Positions 56,485 to 64,000 of a DNA stretch of 64,000 nt are shown here, in pieces. Where the stretch lies: contig NZ_JHAL01000002.1 in the NCBI RefSeq assembly GCF_000738005.1, positions 556,634 to 620,633 on the forward strand, written 5' to 3'. Positions within the stretch are counted from its first letter, which is position 1. Each line of letters opens with the position of its first letter. The translations under genes were made by a program, and so were the position numbers. The DNA is from Bifidobacterium crudilactis. GTDB lineage: Bacteria > Actinomycetota > Actinomycetes > Actinomycetales > Bifidobacteriaceae. Under the pieces are notes generated by a model. The model was not told the DNA's origin. It worked only from the letters and a program-made list of their open reading frames with translations, and ran no database searches.

Positions 56485-59400
56485 ATGGGTTACAGAGTCG
56501 AGAAAAGACGGCAGTTGTCGTGGTTGAAACGATACAAGCGGTTGCTGCGTGTTGTGGCGTTGACGGTCGGTGGCGTGCTGCTGACCATCGGCGTTGCCGG
56601 TGCTGTGGGGATGACGGTGCGGGCTCGTCCGATGCAGGTGGTGCGGGAGGCACGAACGGGTCGGGCTGGGAGTACCGCTTCTGGGCGTATGACAATGCCG
56701 CCCGTAACGGCAGTGCCCTGAACACCATGTATGCGTGGAGCGGATGGTCACCCTGGGGTATGACCAACGGTGTGGCAACGATAGCGACGATGGAGAACGT
56801 GTGCAACAACGCCAGGGACACAGCGATAGCGACGTATGGGGGTACTCGGGGCGATTACCGTTCCGTGCTGGTGAGAGCTTTCATCGGCAACAACAGCGAC
56901 GGTTCAGGAAAAATCCTCTACGACGGCATGCCCGCATACGGTGCCCTATGGGACGCCCTCAACGCCCAATGGCCCAGCCTGATGACTAAGCTGAAAGCCG
57001 ATGCAGCTGATATGGATGGTTATAGGCAAGACGTAAAGGTTTATGCTCAGGTCGCGATGGCGGCTGATGCTAGCCGTTCCAAACGGGTGTGCGTGGTGTT
57101 GAATCAGAATCAGCCGGAACAGAACTACGATCTGTCGTTGTCTACGCAGGCGCAGTTCACGCCGAATGCGTCGAGTGTGGTTAATGCTCCGACTCTGTTG
57201 GAGGGGTCGTCCGGTTGGGTGCGTGACCATGTGACTCTGAATCGTAACGGGTCGAGTTTGAGCGAGTCGGTGGATATTCAGGCGTGGCTCAACTACAACG
57301 CGAATTACGGGTGGGGTCGGCGACCAAGGCCCAGCAACAGTCCCAGACGTTGAGTGGTAACAGCGGCTCGTATGATCTCAATTGGTTCACGTACAGCACC
57401 GTTGGCATGCCCAGCGGTTGGCAGAAGGGTGATTACTGGTGGGACATCGTCGCCTCGGGCGATCATATGAACGGCAGTCCCAGGACCTTCGGTGGTGCGG
57501 GTGTGGCGTCCGAGCGTTGGCGTGTGGTGGACCGTCAGAACGCCGCGTTGCAGCTCTCCTCGCAAGCAGGTCAGGCGCTGGTGACGGGTTGGGACCGGAG
57601 TGACCTGGATGCTTCCAAGACGGTGACACAGACTCCGGAGAACACGGTGATGGCGGGGTCGAGCGTGACCCTGACCGATCAGGTGCGCGTATCGCTCAAG
57701 GACGGTGCGGAGAATCAGAATCTGGATACGAACAGTGACGGCAGATTCGACAGTTTTCACTACGCTGTCGAGACTCGCCTGACCATTGGCGGGCAGACGC
57801 GGGTGAAGAGTCTGAATTATCGTGGCTATTACCGTGGCGGCACTCAGTGTGCCGCGTTGGGCGCTCCGGAGGTCGATGGTGATGTGGATGTCAACGGTTG
57901 CGCCACATTCGACTTCACGCCCTCTGATTTCGGGTGGAGCGTGTGGCCTGGCGGCAGTCTCAAGTTCGAGAGCCATCTGAGCGCGGTCGGCGGTAAGGAT
58001 GAGGGTCGGAACGCGGGCAATGTGTATGATCTCGACGGCGCGTGCGGCAACGACTGCTGGGCCGTGCGCTCGAACTATGGGGCCGCCTACGCCATATGCC
58101 TCGCCAAGGGCGACTGGACATCCGACCGTGCGGCGTCGGAGAACGGGTGGTCTCACCACCAGCTGCGACTGGCACTGGACACTGCCGTCACCCCGAAGTC
58201 CCGTAACGATGGGCTGCTGACGGGTGATGAGGTGACCCTGCGTCTGGTCGATGATGAGGAAAACCTCAACCGGGTCAAGTTGAACATGAGCGGTATCGAG
58301 AACCTCACCATCCCCGTGCGAGGCAGTTACTGGTGGAGTCCCGCCATGGGGTCGGAGGGCGACACCGTGGCCTCGAACGCGTTGAAAGTCTGCGACGCGC
58401 AAACACGCAACATCACCGTGGGCGCGGCAGGCGACTGGAAACCTGACTGGGCCTCATACTCGTTCAACGTCACTCGCGACAATGCGAGCGGTACTTGCGC
58501 CAACGTGGACGAAGTGCGGCTGGGCACGGGCTATTACACCTGGGTGTGGCACGTCGTGCACTCGGATGTCACCGGTGCCAACACTGGGGGCGTGCAGTTC
58601 ACGAACACGCACTTCGATAAGCAGTTCACGTTCACGGTCGAGGCGGACAAATTGTTCGACTGGTCGGCCCAGGTCACCGATGCGAAGCTCGGCACCGGCC
58701 CGTCGCTGACGGATGGGTGGCAGCCGACTACGGAGCAGACGTTGATGCGTACGCCGTTCGATTTGAAGATATGGAAGCATGGGCGCATCGGCAAGGCCGA
58801 TGGCGCATGGAGCGACATGCCCGCGAAGAACGCGGTGCTGACGCTAACCAGGATCGACCCTGCGAACGCGAATGCCGATAACGCGAACCTGGTGCATGAT
58901 GCGCCTCAGCTGTCCGGTGGCGAGAACGTGACCATCACCCTAAACACCGAGGGCATCGGTATATTCACAGGCCTGAAGGATCTGGATCCGGGCGAGGTAC
59001 GGTACTACAGGCTCACGGAGTCGGATGTGGATGTGCCGATGCGCGTGCCGGGATGGGACCCGACCGAGCAGGATGTGGTGCGCAAGGCTGGATGGCTGGT
59101 CACCGTCACCAACACGAACGGCTCGCGCGGCGCCAGCAGCATCACCTTGGACGGCTACGAGGGTAATACGTTCAAAGGGTCCAGCGTCCCTTGGAACGAG
59201 ACCGATCTGCTGGTGGACACCAGACGGCAGACGGCCGCCACCAGGCTGGTGGTCGGCGGCACCGCCATCCCCGCGAACCTTGGCAGTGACAACGCCGCGG
59301 CATTGGGCGTGTCCAAGTGCTCTGGCATCCAGAACGGCACCGTGCATGTGCAGCAGGACCTAGGCGACACCCAGCTGTCCAACGTCATTCCTCCCCGACA

Positions 59401-59495
59401 CGGGCGGCATGGAGCGGATGGCATGGTGGCTCTGGGCACTGCCGATGGCGGGCATCATGCTGGCTGGAACCTCTGTTGCGCTGCTGCTGCGCTGA
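56485..59495 (+). pseudogene. LPXTG surface protein broken by three frameshifts
   Basis: ATG 56485 encodes a signal segment (LLRVVALTVGGVLLTIGVAG) in one frame. The mature part continues in a second frame from about 56610 (GWEYRFWAYDNAARNG) and, from about 57317, in a third (KAQQQSQTLSGNSGSYDLNW) to the end. LPDTGG, a membrane helix (WWLWALPMAGIMLAGTSVAL) and a final LLR lie at 59391-59495 in yet another frame. Each break is repaired by one base: a G added at 56607-56610, a G added near 57318-57320, and a T removed near 59388. Original length was about 1000 residues, fimbrial or adhesin-like, with a beta-rich body and many Asn-Gly sites. Confidence 0.75.
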
Positions 59496-59527
59496 AAGCT
59501 GAGCAGAGCTGAAACCGTGTAACCATC

Positions 59528-59582
59528 AACACGAACGAACGCCCGTCAGGGTCAAGAGGAGATTCTGGCGGGTGTTCGTGTC
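59528..59582 (+). terminator. Hairpin after the broken LPXTG gene
   Basis: ACACGAAC plus CGCCCGTCAG on the left face CTGGCGGG plus GTTCGTGT on the right, with a small internal bulge. TCTCCT follows, not a strong T-run. Confidence 0.45.
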
Positions 59583-59745
59583 TCCTATGATTCCTTTCAG
59601 CATGTCAGGTTTTGTGGTGTTACCCGCGCCCCATACGATGGGCATGAGCGTAAAGACGATGGCGTTATGCTTGCCTCATGTCTGATAATTCTTCGAATGC
59701 CGAAAAAAGAACAGGGAACAATCCCGTTATGCCAGGGCTCTTGAG

Positions 59746-60735
59746 TTGGCTGAGCATAACGCGGCGAGTCACGCTATTCCTTTTGGCGAGATGGTCGACG
59801 GGGAGAACGAGCATCCTGATTTCGTGGTTCGCTCCGCTGATAACGGGCATCGTCTGATCGGCATCGAGCACTTTCAGGTGGATGCGGGCGGACATAGAAA
59901 ACACGGCGCCAACCAGTCGCAATACAAGGTGCTGGAAAACGAGATGACAAAGATGCAACGCAAGTTCGCCGCCGATGGGTCGTTTGACTCGGCGTTGAAG
60001 AGCTTCTCGGCGTTGCTGGGGGAATACCAGAGGGTGCATTTCGATTGCGGTCTCGACAACTTCGTCCAGGTGTTAGAGAAGACGCTCCATAATCACCTGA
60101 ACAAGCTCGAGTCCTACAGACATACGGTCGAGGATCTGGCTGCGCAAGAACATTCAACATATGGGGGATTGGCGCTGTTCATAGAGACACGCTCCGATTT
60201 TTCGGACTTGTTCCTCAACGCTCCCCACACCGCAGCACGCAGGTGCGAACAAGGCGAGCTGCCGATGTTTGCGGAAATTCTTTCCCTGCTCAGGGAGGCG
60301 GCGGGCAGTGTGGATTGGATCCTTCTGAGCTCGGGCACGACCATAACCGACAAAATGACGTCCGCTCGGGTCCTCGACTGCTCCCATGACGGTAAGGACT
60401 GGGGCATCCGACCTTACGCACACTATCTATGTCAGATGCATAAACCTCCCGTTGGGGGCGGCGCATGGTCGCACGAGTGGGATCTGCCAGCCGGAACGGT
60501 ACATATGACATATCCGAGAAATGAACGACTATATACGAGAAAGAAGTTTTCCCGGGAGGTTAAAGCGGAATTCTGCCGTGCTATCGACTCCATGGAACGC
60601 GACGAGCCCTTCGCCGCGACCCTAGGGGTGCAGATGTTCGTGGAGAGATTCGGCGAATACCTGTTGAAGAACAAAACCAAAGGTCGTCCACTCACGGTGG
60701 GGGTGGCGGATAGATTGCTCGGCTTCGCTAAATAG
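59746..60735 (+). CDS. Unknown protein, probably translated from 59678 before a frameshift
   Basis: About 329 residues from TTG 59746. Upstream, ATG 59678 starts MSDNSSNAEK in another frame, and NREQSRYARALELAEHN continues it in this frame if the A-run at 59703-59708 had seven As, so the true gene is likely 59678-60735 with a one-base loss. The protein is soluble. HPDFVVRSADNG and LIGIEHFQVD could be the Asp and Glu strands of a nuclease fold, but this is weak. Helices follow. It has no family I recognise. It precedes an ATPase-nuclease pair. Confidence 0.6.
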   Translation: MAEHNAASHAIPFGEMVDGENEHPDFVVRSADNGHRLIGIEHFQVDAGGHRKHGANQSQYKVLENEMTKMQRKFAADGSFDSALKSFSALLGEYQRVHFDCGLDNFVQVLEKTLHNHLNKLESYRHTVEDLAAQEHSTYGGLALFIETRSDFSDLFLNAPHTAARRCEQGELPMFAEILSLLREAAGSVDWILLSSGTTITDKMTSARVLDCSHDGKDWGIRPYAHYLCQMHKPPVGGGAWSHEWDLPAGTVHMTYPRNERLYTRKKFSREVKAEFCRAIDSMERDEPFAATLGVQMFVERFGEYLLKNKTKGRPLTVGVADRLLGFAK

Positions 60736-60868
60736 CGGTATGTATGTGCGCACCGCGTATGTTCCTCCTGCGAACGACATGCACGATGGCGCAGACGACG
60801 GCCGCGATATCCCAGATGCATAGCATCCTGCGGCGGGTCTCTCCGGAGGCGATTGAGGGGCTGGTGTG

Positions 60869-62308
60869 ATGTACCCTGAGAATCAGACAATAGGACAACA
60901 AGGATATGGGCGGCAGTATCGAATGAAACTGGTCATCGACTCACTGGCAATCGTGGAACACGCCGAGATCGACCTGGACGGTATCACGGTCATCGCGGGC
61001 GAGAACAACGTCGGCAAGAGCACGTTGGGCAAGGCACTGTTCGCTTTGGTCAACTCTTTCTCCAACGTGTTCTCATCACCCGAAGAGGAGGTGGCTAATG
61101 CACTGAGACTGACATTTCGACGCTTCTACGAGGAGCAAGTAGATATCGAGGAAAACAACGGGCAATCTACTTTGAATTTTGAGAGTCCAACAAACTCCAC
61201 AAGAATCAGCAGAGCCGGCTTTAGTTTTTCATTAGGGGGGATGGCCCGTGATATGGCAAAAGGTTTGAGGTTCGAGGCAACCCCTGCCTCTGTCAAAGCT
61301 TTTATTGAGTCATATCATTCAACTGGAATGCACAAACGGATTGCGGATAAATTCAAGTCATTTGTGCGAGAAGGTGACAGTCAAGAGTTCGTCGCTCGTT
61401 GCGTGCGAATCCTCAAGCTCACTGATTCATCATTCTCAAAGGCATTTTCGGAGAGAACATTTGGATCTGTCTTTGATGGACAGGTTAGTTCAAGAATCAT
61501 CAAAGCTGGCAACAAGCCTGACATTTGTCTCGTAGACAGTAACGGTACTGAACTTATACGCACAACGTTCAATGGAGATCGATGCCTAGAGTCGTCATCT
61601 CAACTCGACACCGAAACTCGTGCAATTCTGCTTGACGATCCGAGCGTTGTGGATGGGCTTGCCGACGATTATAGGAGAATGGGTCGCAGCTTGGCAATGC
61701 CAAAAAGCACACTGCAACAACTCATTTTGGAATCAGATGAGAATGAAACCTTGGCTGATTTTCTTCTTGCAGAACAGGATGGACAGGACTTCCTTTCAGT
61801 ACTGGATACGGCCTATGAGGGAAAGCTCAAACAAAATCATGACCATGAATGGGTCCTCTATGGCAACAGGGAGCTAACAGAACCCATCAAGACATCAAAT
61901 TCATCAAAAGGAAGCAAATCTGTCGCCCTCCTGAGAATCTTAGTTGAGGAGAATGTCATACGAAGAGGTGACTTCCTCATCCTCGATGAACCAGAGATCC
62001 ATCTGCATCCGGGATGGCAGATCATTTATGCTGAGGCACTGGTCGTTTTGTCGAAAGAACTTGGTGTAAGACTTCTTATTACCAGTCACAGCCCATACTT
62101 TATTGAGGCAATTGAAACATACGCAGAGAAATACGACTGGACTGATAAAACGGGCATTTATGTATCCAACGTGTCCAAGAACGGTTCTGTTCGATACTTA
62201 CGCGCGGATGAAGAACGCAAGGCACAAGTATTCGAGTCAATGGCAAAGCCCTTTGACATACTGGAAAGAACCAGAGCGGCAAAGATGTTTGGCGATGAAG
62301 ATGCCTAA
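60869..62308 (+). CDS. SMC/ABC-type AAA ATPase of a probable defence module
   Basis: A 479-residue ATPase (AAA_15/AAA_21-like). Walker A is GENNVGKST (44-52). The middle third is helical and AT-rich in DNA. The end has SSKGSKSVALLRILVEEN (signature region), Walker B FLILDEPEIHLHP (369-381) and the switch His407 in LLITSHSPYFIEAI. There is no TOPRIM nuclease domain, unlike OLD proteins. ATG 60869 has GAGGGG upstream; ATG 60923 (MKLVIDSLAIVEHAEIDLDG) is where homologues usually begin. Its end overlaps the nuclease gene by up to 14 bases, so the two proteins probably act together. Confidence 0.82.
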   Translation: MYPENQTIGQQGYGRQYRMKLVIDSLAIVEHAEIDLDGITVIAGENNVGKSTLGKALFALVNSFSNVFSSPEEEVANALRLTFRRFYEEQVDIEENNGQSTLNFESPTNSTRISRAGFSFSLGGMARDMAKGLRFEATPASVKAFIESYHSTGMHKRIADKFKSFVREGDSQEFVARCVRILKLTDSSFSKAFSERTFGSVFDGQVSSRIIKAGNKPDICLVDSNGTELIRTTFNGDRCLESSSQLDTETRAILLDDPSVVDGLADDYRRMGRSLAMPKSTLQQLILESDENETLADFLLAEQDGQDFLSVLDTAYEGKLKQNHDHEWVLYGNRELTEPIKTSNSSKGSKSVALLRILVEENVIRRGDFLILDEPEIHLHPGWQIIYAEALVVLSKELGVRLLITSHSPYFIEAIETYAEKYDWTDKTGIYVSNVSKNGSVRYLRADEERKAQVFESMAKPFDILERTRAAKMFGDEDA

Positions 62309-62690
62309 GAACAAAAAATCCCTGTACCAAAGGCTGACGGAAGTTTCAGGGGATCCTCAGACCATTACCGAACTCAGTCGTTGCCATCCCGATGATCCCA
62401 GCAGTGAATCGCTGATCCACAACGAAGCAAAAGGGCATAATCTGGATGTTTTTGCCGGACGCTTCGCCGACAAGCACTCACTTCCACCTGTTTGCACCGA
62501 TCAGGGGGAATGTCCGATGAAACCTTCGAGCTGTGACTCGATTTTCGTAATGAACAATGGGGACATCTATCTCGTCGAATATAAGAAAACTGGGGTCTAT
62601 AAAAACGGAAACTATGTCGTCAATGACACACATGATTACCAGATTGAGATATTAAAAAATTATATGACACTTACATCATGCTCAATGTAG
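62295..62690 (+). CDS. PD-(D/E)XK-like nuclease, N-terminal part
   Basis: 131 residues from ATG 62295 (or 62301), overlapping the end of the ATPase gene. CDSIFVMNNGDIYLVEYKKT shows Asp81 and, on the next strand, Glu95-Tyr-Lys97, the D..ExK core of PD-(D/E)XK nucleases; HNEAKGHNLDVF upstream may supply another acidic residue. Four Cys (30, 67, 73, 80) could bind a metal. It stops at 62690, but the reading would continue smoothly into the 62678 frame with one extra A at 62654-62659. Nuclease identity is an inference from the motif; the pairing with an ATPase supports it. Confidence 0.6.
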   Translation: MKMPKNKKSLYQRLTEVSGDPQTITELSRCHPDDPSSESLIHNEAKGHNLDVFAGRFADKHSLPPVCTDQGECPMKPSSCDSIFVMNNGDIYLVEYKKTGVYKNGNYVVNDTHDYQIEILKNYMTLTSCSM

Positions 62691-62950
62691 AACAGTTGTT
62701 GTCCTACGCGACCGCTCGCACAAAGACGAGAGTCTTGGTTGTAGTTGACGAGAACCAAAACGATTTACATAATCACGCGCAACGAATACAAAGCCATTTG
62801 TCAAATTTAGGCTCGGAAAAGCGAATTGCCAATAAACTGAAGGGATATCTATACTTAGACATTGTTCTTTTGGGGCAGAGCTCCTTCACCGGCACCTATC
62901 TGCCAAAGATAATCAGGGATTCAGTGTTGAACTCGAATAACTTTCAATGA
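62678..62950 (+). CDS. C-terminal part of the nuclease (separate frame)
   Basis: 90 residues starting MLNVEQLLSYATARTKTRVL, overlapping the previous frame by 13 bases. With seven instead of six As at 62654, the upstream frame would read EILKKLYDTYIMLNVEQLL, so this is most likely the second half of one 217-residue protein. The ATG 62678 could also give a coupled separate subunit. No independent motif is seen. Confidence 0.5.
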   Translation: MLNVEQLLSYATARTKTRVLVVVDENQNDLHNHAQRIQSHLSNLGSEKRIANKLKGYLYLDIVLLGQSSFTGTYLPKIIRDSVLNSNNFQ

Positions 62951-63030
62951 TCGGCAACAAGCATCTGGTAGCCACTAGGTTCCAACCATCAGGTCAAATC
63001 AGACTCGGTGTGATCGGGCGCTCGATGCGC

Positions 63031-63993
63031 TCAATGATGAGTGGAATGTAGTCCTCTGACATCTCGCTGCCAACCACACGGCAGTCCTCCCACAGCGCCC
63101 CCCTCGAAGGTGGCGCCACTGCCGCCGAAGAGTTCAAGCACGCACCCCCCCCTCGGTGTGACGAGGCGGATGAGGTGCCGCATGAGGTTGACTGGCTTGG
63201 GCGTGGGATGGGTGATGCCGTTGACTCGAGGGCGTTCCTTTGCGGGGGTCTTGGGCACGTAGACGAACGCGGGCAGATCGCATCCCGTCTCCAGTCCGTC
63301 CGTCGCGGCGTTGGGGGTGAATCCGTCTCCACCCGTCGCTTTGATGTTGTAGCCGCCGACGCCATGTTCGAGCATGTTTCTGGCAAAGGACTCGGTCATG
63401 GGTTTCCTGCCTATCGCGATGGGCTCGAACACGGGGCGCAGTGCGCTGTTCCAGCCGTACAGCCGTTTCGCCTCCTCGGTGATGGGCTCATCGGACGGGA
63501 TCTCCATGTACCCCGCCTTCTCCGCCTCGAGCTGCCATTTATGTTTGTTGTTGCCGTCGAACGTGAAGGTGTCGTGGTACGGCACGCGGGTGACGGGACG
63601 TTTGGCACCAAGCATCCTGTCCGTCAGCCTGTCCGCCCATTGGCCCTTCGGCAGGATATCCTGATGGAGCCAGGCGATGGGATCGCGCAGCTGGAATCCC
63701 GCATCCTCGATGGCGACGGCAAGACGATGCCATGTGCGGGAGCCGCCGAACGCCATGAGATGACCTCCGGGCTTGAGTACGCGCAGCACCTCTGCCCACA
63801 GCTCCGTGTCAAAGGCGATGCCTGTGGCATCCCAGGACAGACCTATGAAACCGCCCTTACCCGAACTTCCCGTCAGCTCATACGGAGGGTCGGTTACGCA
63901 GGAGTCGATGGAATTGTCGGGGATGTCCGCAAGCATCTTGCGGCAGTCCGCGTGATGGAGGGTGATCTGGTTGTCTTGATATGCAATGGTCAT
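63031..63993 (-). CDS. DNA methyltransferase (N6-adenine type), C-terminus shifted by a G tract
   Basis: A 320-residue SAM-dependent DNA methylase of the beta arrangement. Motif IV DPPY is at 35-38 and motif I VLELFGGSGAT near 285-295, with a target-recognition region between and THPTPKPVNLMRHLIRL before motif I. On the coding strand an eight-G run (63145-63152) precedes motif I and a six-G run (63098-63103) follows it. With five Gs in the latter the end would read GALWEDCRVVGSEMSEDYIP to a stop at 62994, the expected SAM-binding continuation. As written, the tail (GGAVGGLPCGWQRDVRG) is out of family, so this allele is probably inactive or switched off. Confidence 0.85.
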   Translation of the reverse strand: MTIAYQDNQITLHHADCRKMLADIPDNSIDSCVTDPPYELTGSSGKGGFIGLSWDATGIAFDTELWAEVLRVLKPGGHLMAFGGSRTWHRLAVAIEDAGFQLRDPIAWLHQDILPKGQWADRLTDRMLGAKRPVTRVPYHDTFTFDGNNKHKWQLEAEKAGYMEIPSDEPITEEAKRLYGWNSALRPVFEPIAIGRKPMTESFARNMLEHGVGGYNIKATGGDGFTPNAATDGLETGCDLPAFVYVPKTPAKERPRVNGITHPTPKPVNLMRHLIRLVTPRGGCVLELFGGSGATFEGGAVGGLPCGWQRDVRGLHSTHH

Positions 63994-64000
63994 ATGTCAG

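Overview
The window looks like a chromosomal segment of a Bifidobacterium or close relative (high-GC Actinobacteria). The evidence is the protein sequences (TyrS, Prs, RsfS and ArgC match the bifidobacterial forms I remember) and gene order: pheS-pheT-argCJBDFR-argG-argH, then tyrS-TPR protein-HAD phosphatase-small protein-tlyA-nadK-recN. That order is shared with Mycobacterium (Rv1649-Rv1659 and Rv1689-Rv1696). No database search was run.

Region 1 (1-25.8 kb) is core. It holds the end of pheS, pheT, a DUF4190-type membrane protein, the whole arginine pathway with its repressor, an FMN-binding PPOX-fold protein, tyrS, a TPR protein with a long Arg/Ser/Gly-rich head, an HAD phosphatase, tlyA, nadK and recN. 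A TPP riboswitch then precedes thiD, an HAD hydrolase and tenA, a thiamine-salvage group.

Region 2 (25.9-41.5 kb) starts with a sortase-anchored (LPYTG) surface protein that has a nine-G tract at its 5' end, a likely phase-variation switch. Housekeeping genes follow: thrC, glyA, proA, nadD, prs, tRNA-Gln(TTG), a NagD-like phosphatase, glmU, rsfS, a histidine phosphatase and a Ser/Thr-rich membrane protein. Two families of intergenic hairpin repeats are scattered through regions 1 and 2.

Region 3 (41.8-64 kb) is accessory. It begins at tRNA-Ala(GGC), followed by an insertion sequence with a frameshifted transposase, a tyrosine integrase and a broken excisionase-like gene: a genomic island integrated at a tRNA. 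Its cargo includes a decayed flotillin gene, a HEPN/Abi_C-like protein, a Schlafen AlbA_2 protein, a DUF4238 protein, several small membrane proteins, a broken LPXTG surface protein, a two-gene module of SMC/ABC-type AAA ATPase plus PD-(D/E)XK-like nuclease, and a DNA methyltransferase whose coding strand carries G8 and G6 tracts. I read this as a defence-rich island. The ATPase-nuclease pair and the possibly phase-variable methylase are the best candidates for something undescribed.

Frameshifts and pseudogenes are confined to region 3; the roughly 41 kb of core sequence shows none that I can see. The island therefore appears to be decaying or switching, rather than the whole sequence being error-prone.
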